From JACCYQ01 sp036675565 (GTDB lineage Bacteria > Bacteroidota > Bacteroidia > Chitinophagales > Chitinophagaceae): DNA of 64,000 bases. Shown here piece by piece: positions 17,257-24,965 of this stretch. Position 1 is the stretch's first letter. Every line of letters starts with the position of its first letter. Made by a program: the position numbers and the translations under genes. Location of the stretch: the NCBI GenBank assembly GCA_036675565.1, contig JAKFER010000138.1:1-64000 (forward strand). Reading direction: 5' to 3'. The notes under the pieces were generated by a model. It was not told the origin of the DNA. It was given only the letters and a program-made list of their open reading frames with translations, and did no database searches.

Positions 17257-18282
17257 ATGCAAAGCCTTGAGCAGAATGGGAAAACGGTATTGGTAACAGG
17301 AGGCACAGGTTTCATTGGGGCTTACATCATCCAGGAACTCGTAAATAATGGGTACAATGTGAAGGCTTTACATCGCAGTGACAACTTTCCTTTTTATATA
17401 CCTAAAGAGATTCTTTCCAAAGTGGAATGGATCAAAGGTGATATACTGGATGTTGTGAATCTTGAAAAAGCAATGCACAATGTTGATACAATTATTCATT
17501 CTGCAGCAATCGTTTCATTCGATAAAAACTTGCGGGAACAGATGTACAGAATAAATATAGAAGGCACCGCCAATGTTGTTAACCTGGCGCTGGAAAAAAA
17601 CATTCAGCGTTTCATTCATATCAGTTCTGTTGCAGCTATAGGAAGAACAGCCAAGGGACAAACTGTGGATGAAGAAAAAAAATGGGTGACCAGCAGTCTC
17701 AATACCCATTATGCCATTTCAAAACAAAAAAGTGAAATGGAAGTTTGGCGTGGCATGGCGGAAGGGTTATCTGCAGTCATCTTAAATCCAAGCACGGTTC
17801 TCGGTTTTGGCAACTGGAACACCAGTAGTACGGCTATTTTTAAAAATATTTATCAGGGCTTTAGCTGGTACTCCGTAGGTGAAAACGGCTTTGTAGATGT
17901 ACATGATGTAGCAGCAGCTACTGTAGCTTTGATCAATACAGATATTAATGAACAACGATTTATTTTAAATGGCGATAACTGGCCTTTCAGAAAATTATTT
18001 AATAGCATTGCCGACCAATTCAAAAAGCCGCAACCACACCGCTTAGCCACACCTTTCCTGGGGGAAATTGCCTGGAGGCTGGAACATATAAAATCATTTT
18101 TTTCTGGTCGCAGCCCATTATTAACAAAAGAAAGTGCCAAAGTAGCGCATAGCCGCACGATCTTTGATAACAGCAAAATTTTAAAAACCTTGCCTGGGTT
18201 TCGTTTTACCCCTTTGCAGCAAACCATTGAAAAAGCCTGCGGGCAATACGAACAGGCAATAAAAAATGGCGATCTTAGTTAA
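17257..18282 (+). CDS. Extended short-chain dehydrogenase/reductase (NAD-dependent epimerase/dehydratase family)
   Basis: 341 aa. The Rossmann motif TGGTGFIGAYI is at residues 15-25, the active site HYAISKQKSE supplies the YxxxK pair, and HISSVAAIG holds the upstream Ser. HSAAIVSFDK is the NAD-side strand. The general look (V.W.KGD..D, LNPSTVLGFGNW) is of the dihydroflavonol-4-reductase-like/nucleoside-sugar epimerase group. The substrate is unknown. The next gene starts 26 bp downstream and may be in the same transcript. Confidence 0.88.
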   Translation: MQSLEQNGKTVLVTGGTGFIGAYIIQELVNNGYNVKALHRSDNFPFYIPKEILSKVEWIKGDILDVVNLEKAMHNVDTIIHSAAIVSFDKNLREQMYRINIEGTANVVNLALEKNIQRFIHISSVAAIGRTAKGQTVDEEKKWVTSSLNTHYAISKQKSEMEVWRGMAEGLSAVILNPSTVLGFGNWNTSSTAIFKNIYQGFSWYSVGENGFVDVHDVAAATVALINTDINEQRFILNGDNWPFRKLFNSIADQFKKPQPHRLATPFLGEIAWRLEHIKSFFSGRSPLLTKESAKVAHSRTIFDNSKILKTLPGFRFTPLQQTIEKACGQYEQAIKNGDLS

Positions 18283-18308
18283 ATAAACAAGTACTTTAAT
18301 ACGATTCT

Positions 18309-19379
18309 ATGAAATTCCTTGCATTAATTTTATCCATCATTTTTATACAATCAACATCTTTCACCCAAAACATCACCATTTCCGGATTGGTAGTTGATGG
18401 CATAACGAAAGACAGTTTAATTGGCGCATCGGTATTTGCACAAAATACCACTACGGGTACCATTACCAATACAGAAGGAAAATTCAGCTTATCGCTTAAA
18501 CAAGGTGGTTATGACCTGATCATTTCTTATACAGGATATTACACACAAACCATTCGGGTTACCGGCGATACCAGCGAGATGGTGGTTCAACTGATGAAAG
18601 AAGATAAAAGCATGAGCGAAGTGGTTATCCAAAGCACCAATGAAGTAAAGGATGGCTGGGAACAGTATGGCAGTTTTTTCATCGATCATTTTATCGGCAC
18701 TACGCCTTTTGCCAAACAAACTTCATTACTAAACCCTGATGTACTGAAATTTTTCTATTACCGTCGCAGCAATAAATTAAAAGTTCTGGCTACTGAGCCG
18801 CTCATGATCTCCAATAAAGCACTGGGATATACCATCCGTTATGAGTTGGATTCCTTCATTTATAATTATCCAACAGAAATGAGCAGTTACCGGGGCAATG
18901 GTTTCTTTACGGAGGATACAGCTGCGTCCAGGTTCCAGGAAAGAGAATGGAAAGCCAACCGCGAAAAAGTTTATTATGGTTCCAAAATGCATTTCATTCG
19001 TTCTTATTATGATGGTGTTTTAAAAGAAGCTGGGTTTTTGATCGATGTACTGGATGAAAAAGATGATAAAAGTTTTTACCGCATCGCCAATCCTTATGAT
19101 TCAACTTTATTTTTTGCTGACGATGGAACTAACGAAGTGGAGATCTATTATCCTACCAAAATGAGCATCCTTTATACCAAAAAAATGCCTGAACCTGAAT
19201 ACTTAATTCAGTTTGGTTTACCCATGGATGTAAAAATGCAGATATCTTATATTGATATGCTCAATCCGATTATCTTAAAAGAAAATGGATATTATTTTCA
19301 GCAAAGCGACTGGATAAACCAGGGTTACTGGAGCTGGAAGAATATCGCGGACTTATTACCGTTTGATTATATGCCCTGA
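18309..19379 (+). CDS. Exported protein with carboxypeptidase-regulatory-like (CarboxypepD_reg) domain
   Basis: 356 aa with a signal peptide (cleavage near STSFTQN). Residues 22-105 form a CarboxypepD_reg-like beta-sandwich (ISGLVVDGITKDSLIGASVF..GTITNTEGKFSLSL.. LIISYTGYYTQTI), the domain found at the N-terminus of TonB-dependent SusC-like receptors. The remaining 250 residues are not a beta-barrel and are not recognised. They are rich in aromatic residues and contain conserved-looking FYYRRSNKLKVLA and DYMP segments. It is probably a periplasmic or surface protein. Its 3' end overlaps the oppositely oriented LpxD-like gene by 13 bp. Confidence 0.78.
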   Translation: MKFLALILSIIFIQSTSFTQNITISGLVVDGITKDSLIGASVFAQNTTTGTITNTEGKFSLSLKQGGYDLIISYTGYYTQTIRVTGDTSEMVVQLMKEDKSMSEVVIQSTNEVKDGWEQYGSFFIDHFIGTTPFAKQTSLLNPDVLKFFYYRRSNKLKVLATEPLMISNKALGYTIRYELDSFIYNYPTEMSSYRGNGFFTEDTAASRFQEREWKANREKVYYGSKMHFIRSYYDGVLKEAGFLIDVLDEKDDKSFYRIANPYDSTLFFADDGTNEVEIYYPTKMSILYTKKMPEPEYLIQFGLPMDVKMQISYIDMLNPIILKENGYYFQQSDWINQGYWSWKNIADLLPFDYMP

Positions 19380-20323
19380 TCTTTATTTTTTATTTTTTCC
19401 CATATCTCCGGAATTCTTTTTACCCAAACCAGTTCTTTCATTTTGGTTTTGGCTTCTTCCGCAGGTGAACCAAAGTAGTTTTTACCCCCGGCTAATGAAG
19501 CGGGAACACCACTCTGTGCATAGAGCACAGCATCTTTCCCGATGGTCAAAGTTTTACTTACACCAACCTGTCCCCAAAGAATCACGTTTTCCTCAATGGT
19601 GCTTGCACCGGCAATGCCAACCTGTGCAGCCAGTAGACAGTTGCTTTTAATAATGGTATCGTGACCGATATGAACCAGGTTATCTATTTTAGTTCCCTTT
19701 CCAATAAAAGTATCATCACTTACACCACGGTCAATAGTGCAACCGGCCCCTATCTCCACATAATCATCAATCACTACCCTGCCGCAACTGTTCATTTTTT
19801 TGTAATGCACATCGCGGCTGGTTTTCTTATTATAATAAAAAGCATCGCTGCCAATCACTGTGCCTGGCTGAATAATAACATGATCGCCAATCACGCAATG
19901 ATCCATAATGGTTACGTTAGGGTAAATGATACAATGATCTCCAATGGTTACATGGTTACCGATATAACTGTTTGGCATGATGACAGTTTGGGAACCAACC
20001 GAAGATGTTTCGCTGATCATTTTCATGGAAGGTGCAAAAGGTCTGAAATGATTTACTAGTCTCAAGTATGATTCAAAAGGATCATCTACAACCAGCAATG
20101 CTTTGCCTTCGGGAATATCGGTTTCTTTATTGATGATGATAAAAGTAGCCGCCGACAGCAGACATTTTTCATAATATTTGGGATGATCTACAAAAACGAT
20201 GTCGCCTTCCTGTACTTTATGTATTTCGTTAATCCCGGTAACCAGTCCATTTTTATTTCCGGATAACCGGGCATTGATAAAAGAAGCGATCCATTCTACA
20301 GGCACTGGTTTTTCAAATTTCAT
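19367..20323 (-). CDS. LpxD-like UDP-3-O-acylglucosamine N-acyltransferase paralogue
   Basis: 318 aa with a short N-terminal domain (1-100) and a left-handed beta-helix of hexapeptide repeats (about 105-285: YIGNHVTIGDHCIIYPNVTIMDHCVIG...). NLVHIGHDTII keeps the His that acts as base in LpxD. Further on, the GH.xIG block of true LpxD reads KTLTIG, so a second conserved His is lost. Bacteroidota often carry both lpxD and a diverged copy, and this looks like the diverged copy. A role in acylating a sugar nucleotide for lipid A or another glycan is inferred. It is transcribed away from the 20.3-20.9 kb block. Confidence 0.78.
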   Translation of the reverse strand: MKFEKPVPVEWIASFINARLSGNKNGLVTGINEIHKVQEGDIVFVDHPKYYEKCLLSAATFIIINKETDIPEGKALLVVDDPFESYLRLVNHFRPFAPSMKMISETSSVGSQTVIMPNSYIGNHVTIGDHCIIYPNVTIMDHCVIGDHVIIQPGTVIGSDAFYYNKKTSRDVHYKKMNSCGRVVIDDYVEIGAGCTIDRGVSDDTFIGKGTKIDNLVHIGHDTIIKSNCLLAAQVGIAGASTIEENVILWGQVGVSKTLTIGKDAVLYAQSGVPASLAGGKNYFGSPAEEAKTKMKELVWVKRIPEIWEKIKNKDQGI

Positions 20324-20337
20324 AATTCCATTTTAAA

Positions 20338-20345
20338 CAAAGGTA
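20338..20345 (-). promoter_or_regulatory. -7 box (TACCTTTG) of the LpxD-like gene
   Basis: Read on the minus strand, TACCTTTG ends 14 bases before the ATG at 20323, giving a short leader. Matches TAnnTTTG exactly. Confidence 0.5.
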
Positions 20346-20532
20346 AAAGCCACCGGGTATAATTACGGTGAATAAAATCGGTTTTAGCCAAGGTTAGCCA
20401 AAAATTCGGAAACTTATTTTTAAAACCTGTTGCCGGAAAAAACAGGAAATTTTTTTACAAAATCCAGGAATAACAGTTTAAACTTTTACCCTGTTTTTAT
20501 TTTTTTAAAATTTACATTACCTTTCGATATCC

Positions 20533-20578
20533 AGCTGAAACAGTTATGCAATAAGGGTTTCAGCTTTTTTTATTTTTT
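20533..20578 (+). terminator. Strong rho-independent terminator with no upstream plus-strand gene
   Basis: AGCTGAAAC pairs perfectly with GTTTCAGCT, then TTTTTTATTTTTT. The nearest genes on both sides are on the minus strand, so any terminated transcript must start inside the block. TACCTTTC at 20518-20525 is a near -7 box just ahead. Confidence 0.7.
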
Positions 20579-20785
20579 CGGTTGCGCATAACTGTTGCAA
20601 CCAGTACTGAAATGGAAATCCGAACGACCGGCTAATCAATGGCTTAAAAACCGGCAGCCTTATCCACAGCCCAAAAAAAAATGTGAATAAAATAAATGGA
20701 GAAATTTTTTTTGTATGGAGAAATTATTTTTAATATTGTGTAGGGAATTTTATTTCCCTGTACTTACTAACCCATCCATATATTG

Positions 20786-20815
20786 ATCCCGCCACGAGGC
20801 GGGATTTTTATTTTC
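20786..20815 (+). terminator. Rho-independent terminator, second in the block
   Basis: ATCCCGCC-ACGA-GGCGGGAT, followed by TTTTATTTT on the plus strand. A near -7 box TAATATTG (about 20732-20739) and a GGGAAT..ATTCCC-like hairpin precede it, so an RNA of about 70 nt is possible. Confidence 0.65.
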
Positions 20816-20830
20816 AGTTTTTTCGCCATC

Positions 20831-20855
20831 CAAAAAAAAGCGGATGAACATCCGC
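20831..20855 (-). terminator. Terminator of the DUF2911 pair
   Basis: GCGGATG/CATCCGC (20840-20855), with an 8-base A-run before it, i.e. a T-run on the minus strand, 43-58 bp after the stop of the 20898-21530 gene. The loop is only two bases on paper, so the real stem is probably shorter. Confidence 0.6.
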
Positions 20856-20897
20856 AAAAAATTTTTACCGCAATTCCTACATAGAATTTTACCAAAA

Positions 20898-21530
20898 TCA
20901 TTTTTGAAATTGCAAAGGAAGTCGGGTTAATATTTCATCCCAGGTCATAACCAGGTTAGCACCTTTTTCTGTCGGCTCAAAAAACATGGTGAAAAATTCC
21001 GTGCTTGCATTCAGGGTTTCAACAGGTATTTCAAAACGATTGATATCATCTTCCTGCGGAAAAGATAATCCCCAGGAGAAAACATTCTTATTAAGTACAA
21101 CGATCCATTTATCCTGGCTGGGTATGCAGTAAAGAACATAACGACCTGGTTGAACGGTTTTGCCTTGTATCATAATCCTTTTAAAGAATTCTATTTCTGT
21201 TGCTTCATTGGCACCCAGCCGCCAAACTTCACCATACTTTAAAAGTCCTCCGAATATTTTTCTCCCTTCCCGGTGCGGACGACTATAAATTACACGGGCC
21301 ACCAAATCCGGAACATTTTTTCCAGACATTTTTAAAACAGGATAATCAACCGGGAAATAAACCATGTCCATTGGTGAAATATCAACCGGCGTAAAAGAAT
21401 TGGTAGGCTGAATATGGACTACCGGGGTATCAACCCGAATGGGAGTTGGTTCTTCTTTAGATTCGGTTTCAGAACAGGATATAAATGCAAAAGTCAAAAA
21501 AAGAAAAAAAGCAGATCGGTTCAAAATCAT
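20898..21530 (-). CDS. DUF2911 lipoprotein
   Basis: 210 aa. The N-terminus is hydrophobic with a lipobox-type FISC at about residue 19, then a Pro/Thr-rich spacer. From about residue 50 it is a DUF2911 domain: SPMDMVYFPVDYPVLKM, ARVIYSRPHREGRKIFGG, LKYGEVWRLGANEATEIEF, and a C-terminal FEPTEKGANLVMTWD strand. The family is widespread in Bacteroidota envelopes with no established function. It is the second gene of a tandem pair: the paralogue ends 5 bp upstream, so both are almost certainly in one operon. Confidence 0.88.
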   Translation of the reverse strand: MILNRSAFFLFLTFAFISCSETESKEEPTPIRVDTPVVHIQPTNSFTPVDISPMDMVYFPVDYPVLKMSGKNVPDLVARVIYSRPHREGRKIFGGLLKYGEVWRLGANEATEIEFFKRIMIQGKTVQPGRYVLYCIPSQDKWIVVLNKNVFSWGLSFPQEDDINRFEIPVETLNASTEFFTMFFEPTEKGANLVMTWDEILTRLPLQFQK

Positions 21531-21535
21531 AAAAA

Positions 21536-22111
21536 TTATTTAAAGGCGATAGGCATAGCTACCCGGATCTTATCCCACAACAAAAGCAGGTTGCAACCAG
21601 CATTTGTTTTCTCAAAGGTCATTGAAAACGCTTCAGCAACTTGTTTATTTCCATTAACCGGAACTTTAATACGCACCACATCTTTCTTCTCATCATAAAT
21701 AAAAGCACCCCAGGTATCTGTTTCTTTATTAATGATCATGGTCCATTCTTTTTCTCCGGGTATTGCATATAAAGTATAACGGCCTTTATTTACTTTCTTA
21801 TTCCCAATCACAACATCTTTATAAAAATCTATTTCAGTTGCCTCGTTAGCTCCAAGGCGCCAAAGCTTTCCGTATTCAAGCAGCCCGCCAACGATTGGCC
21901 TGCCATTCAAATGCGGTCTGCTATAAATAACACGACTAACAACAGGTTCACTCACTTTATCCTGGATCTTCAAAACAGGATAATTATTGGGATAATAACT
22001 CATGTCCATGGGCGATTTATCTATGCCTGGGACATCTTCTTCAGCCGACTGACCAAAACTGAAACCAAAACTGAAAACGGCCAGTGAAAATAAAGTGATC
22101 ATTTTTTTCAT
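21536..22111 (-). CDS. DUF2911 protein, exported (paralogue of the next gene)
   Basis: 191 aa from MKKMITLFSLAVFSFGFSFGQ (ATG at 22111; an alternative ATG is two codons upstream at 22117). The signal peptide ends at FGQ, with no lipobox, unlike its tandem partner. The domain blocks are nearly the same: SPMDMSYYPNNYPVLKIQ, VSRVIYSRPHLNGRPIVGG, LEYGKLWRLGANEATEIDF, FEKTNAGCNLLLLWD. The pair therefore puts the same fold in a soluble and a lipid-anchored form. The frame is open to 22186, but that stretch is not signal-like. Confidence 0.86.
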   Translation of the reverse strand: MKKMITLFSLAVFSFGFSFGQSAEEDVPGIDKSPMDMSYYPNNYPVLKIQDKVSEPVVSRVIYSRPHLNGRPIVGGLLEYGKLWRLGANEATEIDFYKDVVIGNKKVNKGRYTLYAIPGEKEWTMIINKETDTWGAFIYDEKKDVVRIKVPVNGNKQVAEAFSMTFEKTNAGCNLLLLWDKIRVAMPIAFK

Positions 22112-22297
22112 CTGCATATTAAAAATATTTATGGGCACATATAATAACCTGTCAACATTGCTAAACTGATTTCTGAAGAATACCATTTTGTTATGCTGTC
22201 AGAACATGGATTGGTCATTTCACAAAACAGGTTTCCCGTTTATGAGCAAAAATAAATGTTAAACGTTGCATTTGATTTATTGGTTGTTTCCATTCCG

Positions 22298-22879
22298 TTA
22301 AGATTTAAATCTTTCTCTTGCAAACAGTTTCAATTCTGGGAAAAATATACGGTAGCACTCCCGGAGCGATTCATAATGTTTTTCGAAATACCTGAATGCC
22401 GTATCACTTTCCGTTAAATAAGCAGCCCGGTTTACCAATCCATGGAAACTACGGTCGATAGCCCACCGGTGCCGGTAATTAGAAAGCCAATCATATTGCT
22501 TCATATACGGAAACATCAATTGGAATTTTGCCGGAAACTGCGCACTGTAATCTTCTAATATCTGATAGGTGTCTTGCGTAAAAGTAAAAAGCGACGATTC
22601 GTTAAATTCATTTTCATCCAGGGCAAGGAAATGGTCATATACCACATCCACAAAAGCGCCTGCATATAATCCATAAGCAGGTTTAAAAAATTGCATGGCT
22701 GTTTTAGTTACATGATGCTGATCTGTAAAAGTATCTATCGCCCGATGCAACATGATACCTTTTAATACGCCGGGTTCATAATCAAATTTTTTGCGGCCTT
22801 TTACGTAATCACTGATCATGTTACCCAGCAGAATTTCCGGATCGTTAAATGAAAGATATGCATGTGCCAGGTAATTCAT
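22298..22879 (-). CDS. Acyl-carrier-protein phosphodiesterase family (AcpH/DUF479)
   Basis: 193 aa from the ATG at 22879. MNYLAHAYLSF is the classic start of this family, so the nine extra upstream codons are rejected. HD-domain-like residues are present: LAHAYL, GNMISDYVKG, HRAIDTFTDQH, DVVYDHFLA. AcpH removes the 4'-phosphopantetheine arm from holo-ACP in E. coli. In Bacteroidota the physiological role is less certain. It is a single gene, with no partner nearby on this strand. Confidence 0.88.
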   Translation of the reverse strand: MNYLAHAYLSFNDPEILLGNMISDYVKGRKKFDYEPGVLKGIMLHRAIDTFTDQHHVTKTAMQFFKPAYGLYAGAFVDVVYDHFLALDENEFNESSLFTFTQDTYQILEDYSAQFPAKFQLMFPYMKQYDWLSNYRHRWAIDRSFHGLVNRAAYLTESDTAFRYFEKHYESLRECYRIFFPELKLFARERFKS

Positions 22880-23124
22880 AACCTGATGAAGATAAGAATT
22901 ACCCATAACGGATGCTAAAAAGGCCAGCTAAAAAGTAACCTGTCTTATAAAAACACCAGGTCGCTTCAATTAAAAACACAGAATCTAATTTTTTTTCGAA
23001 AAAAAATGCATACCTCTTTGTGGTAACGTTTTCGGACAAGTGGTTATTAAAAATGTTTACTGGTAAAAATTTCCTGCCTTGTGTTAATACCGCTTAACAA
23101 TCATTTCCACCGGTCATAATTAGC
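22880..23124. other. Divergent intergenic region
   Basis: Lies between the divergent AcpH-like and PepSY-like genes (about 330 bp in all, with the promoter at its right end). The only other thing I can point to is a second near -7 box (TACCTCTTTG around 23012-23021). No ORF and no strong hairpin. Confidence 0.4.
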
Positions 23125-23155
23125 TTGTAGCAGCCTGTAACCCGAGATATCTTTG
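23125..23155 (+). promoter_or_regulatory. Promoter (TTG - 20 bp - TATCTTTG) of the PepSY-like gene
   Basis: Both Bacteroidota elements are visible at normal spacing: TTG at 23125-23127 and TATCTTTG at 23148-23155. The start codon is 56 bp downstream, at 23211. Confidence 0.65.
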
Positions 23156-23210
23156 GTGCGTCATACTTACAAACAATTAAAAAAATAACCAACCAATAAA
23201 ACAAACAATT

Positions 23211-23654
23211 ATGAAAAAGATGTTGATGGCCGTGGCAGTTTTCCTTACCATAACAACCGGAACTGCATTTGCTAATCCAACAGAAGTAAACCCAAAAGTT
23301 ATTAAAGCTTTTACAGCAGCCTTTGTTTCAGTAAATGATGTTACCTGGACTACCGGCAGTGACTTTTATAAAGCTTCATTCATTTATAACAGCAAGCATG
23401 TATATGCATACTACTCTTTGGATGGAAAACTTTTAGGACTTACCCGTTTGATGGCAACTTCAGAACTGCCTTTGATCTTACAAACCAATATCAAAAAGAA
23501 TTATGCTGACATGTGGGTAACTGATCTTTTTGAAGTGGCCAATGCGGATGGCACTACCTACTACCTGACAGTTGAAAATGCAGAAAATGTTTTGATGTTA
23601 AAATCTGCTGGTGGCAGTGATTGGGTAACTTTTAAAAAAACTAAAAAACAATAA
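23211..23654 (+). CDS. Small exported PepSY-like protein
   Basis: 147 aa with a clear signal peptide (MKKMLMAVAVFLTITTGTAFA). The mature part has a helix-then-beta layout, KVIKAFTAAFVSVNDVTWTT, YKASFIYNSKHVYAYYSLDGKLLGLTRLM, then a second similar half (LQTNIKKNYADMWVTDLFEV..YYLTVENAENVLMLKS). This matches the PepSY-like or beta-lactamase-inhibitor-like proteins found in many copies in Chitinophagaceae. It is probably a periplasmic or secreted single-gene unit, with its own promoter and terminator. Its role is unknown. Confidence 0.8.
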   Translation: MKKMLMAVAVFLTITTGTAFANPTEVNPKVIKAFTAAFVSVNDVTWTTGSDFYKASFIYNSKHVYAYYSLDGKLLGLTRLMATSELPLILQTNIKKNYADMWVTDLFEVANADGTTYYLTVENAENVLMLKSAGGSDWVTFKKTKKQ

Positions 23655-23676
23655 GCAGTAAAATAGGAAGGCAAAT

Positions 23677-23709
23677 AAAACCCGTGCAGATTCATCTCAC
23701 GGGTTTTTT
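23677..23709 (+). terminator. Terminator of the PepSY-like gene
   Basis: AAAACCCGTG / CACGGGTTTTTT stem, 23 bp after the stop codon. Confidence 0.8.
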
Positions 23710-23763
23710 ATATGTCGACCTGCCTGCTAAAACGTCTTTATGAATCATATCTGTCGAAAACAT

Positions 23764-23771
23764 TAATTTTG
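23764..23771 (+). promoter_or_regulatory. -7 box (TAATTTTG) of the deoxyhypusine-synthase-like gene
   Basis: Exact TAnnTTTG match 26 bases before the ATG at 23798, just after the preceding terminator. Confidence 0.5.
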
Positions 23772-23797
23772 GCGCTTCACAAATAATACATGCAGAT

Positions 23798-24772
23798 ATG
23801 AAGAAAGGACCTGTTTCAGAATTTATACAGCACCATTATCGCCATTTTAATGCAGCTGCTTTGGTTGATGCAGCAAAAGGTTACGAACAACATTTGCTGG
23901 AAGGTGGAAAAATGATGATCACCCTGGCCGGGGCGATGAGTACCGCCGAATTAGGAATCTCTTTGGCTGAAATGATCAGGCAGGGAAAAGTGCAGATCAT
24001 TAGTTGTACGGGCGCTAACCTGGAGGAAGATGTCATGAACCTGGTAGCTCACAGTCATTATAAAAGAGTCCCAAATTATCGAGATCTCAGTCCGCAGGAG
24101 GAATGGGACCTGCTTGAAAATGGTTACAACCGGGTTACTGATACCTGTATACCTGAAGAAGAAGCTTTCCGCCGCATACAAAAACATATTCATAAAATAT
24201 GGAAGGATGCGGAAGATAAAGGTGAACGTTATTTCCCGCACGAATACATGTATAAATTATTATTAAGCGGGGTGATGAAAGAGCATTATGAAATTCCCGA
24301 AGAACACAGCTGGATGATCGCGGCTGCGGAAAAAAACATTCCCATCATTGTTCCAGGATGGGAAGACAGTACCATGGGAAATATTTTTGCTAGCTACTGC
24401 ATTAAAGGCGAACTAAAATCAACCACCATGAAAAGTGGTATTGATTACATGGTTTGGTTAAGCAACTGGTATAAAGAAAACAGTGCTGGAAAAGGCGTTG
24501 GATTTTTCCAGATTGGTGGTGGTATTGCAGGAGATTTCCCGATCTGCGTGGTGCCCATGATGTACCAGGACCTGGAAATGCATGAAATACCCTTCTGGAG
24601 TTATTTCTGCCAGATCAGTGATTCTACTACATCTTACGGTTCTTATTCTGGTGCGGTTCCCAATGAAAAGATAACCTGGGGAAAGCTGGATATAAACACA
24701 CCAAAATTTATTGTGGAGAGTGATGCCACGATCGTTGTGCCTCTAATTTTCGCATACATATTAGGGTGGTAA
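23798..24772 (+). CDS. Deoxyhypusine synthase-like protein (possible polyamine-transferring enzyme)
   Basis: 324 aa, a full DHS fold: LAGAMSTAELG (NAD-binding turn), ISCTGANLEEDV, PIIVPGWEDSTMG, FFQIGGGIAGDFPICVVP, and the catalytic-lysine motif WGK (Lys296 in NEKITWGKLD), which matches the active Lys of eukaryotic enzymes. Eukaryotic DHS modifies eIF5A. Bacteria have no eIF5A, and some bacterial homologues instead make homospermidine or related polyamines. The preserved lysine argues for real aminobutyl-transfer chemistry here. No polyamine gene is adjacent. It has its own promoter, with a REP-like element 55 bp after the stop. Confidence 0.85.
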   Translation: MKKGPVSEFIQHHYRHFNAAALVDAAKGYEQHLLEGGKMMITLAGAMSTAELGISLAEMIRQGKVQIISCTGANLEEDVMNLVAHSHYKRVPNYRDLSPQEEWDLLENGYNRVTDTCIPEEEAFRRIQKHIHKIWKDAEDKGERYFPHEYMYKLLLSGVMKEHYEIPEEHSWMIAAAEKNIPIIVPGWEDSTMGNIFASYCIKGELKSTTMKSGIDYMVWLSNWYKENSAGKGVGFFQIGGGIAGDFPICVVPMMYQDLEMHEIPFWSYFCQISDSTTSYGSYSGAVPNEKITWGKLDINTPKFIVESDATIVVPLIFAYILGW

Positions 24773-24826
24773 ATTATTTTATTGATCCCGGCAGCATTAT
24801 TTCAATGTTACTGTTGTTGCGCCTGA

Positions 24827-24875
24827 CCCGGGGAGGAACCATTAAAATAGGTCACGGAACCGGGGTCGCACGCTT
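24827..24875 (+). repeat. REP-like palindromic element, copy 2
   Basis: Same flanks as the element at 6529-6590 (TTGCGCCTG.CCCGG, GGAACCGGGGTCGCAC.CTT), but the core is different and only weakly paired (ACC..GGT). It lies behind the deoxyhypusine-synthase-like gene, in the same orientation as copy 1 behind pheS. Confidence 0.75.
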
Positions 24876-24910
24876 CAGCGTTCAGTACGCTAATGGTCAA
24901 TACAAATAAA

Positions 24911-24946
24911 TTGAAAAAGCCTTCTGGTATTAGAAGGCTTTTTCAA
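24911..24946. terminator. Bidirectional terminator
   Basis: TTGAAAAAGCCTTCT is perfectly inverse to AGAAGGCTTTTTCAA (six-base loop), between the ends of two converging genes. Confidence 0.85.
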
Positions 24947-24965
24947 TTTTATCGTCAAATTTTTA

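Larger units (their letters stand above)
20346..20897. other. Gene-free block with DnaA boxes and palindromes: candidate replication origin or small-RNA locus
   Basis: About 550 bp with no credible ORF. Two perfect DnaA boxes in inverted orientation, TTATCCACA (20660-20668) and TGTGAATAA (20682-20690), lie 13 bp apart. One-mismatch boxes are at 20367-20375 (GGTGAATAA) and 20583-20591 (TGCGCATAA). A very AT-rich stretch follows at 20690-20750. Inverted repeats CAGTTATGC/GCATAACTG (20541-20549/20586-20594) and GGTTGC/GCAACC (20580-20585/20597-20602) add structure. Two plus-strand terminators (20533, 20786) imply short transcripts with no gene to the left on that strand. Confidence 0.5.
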
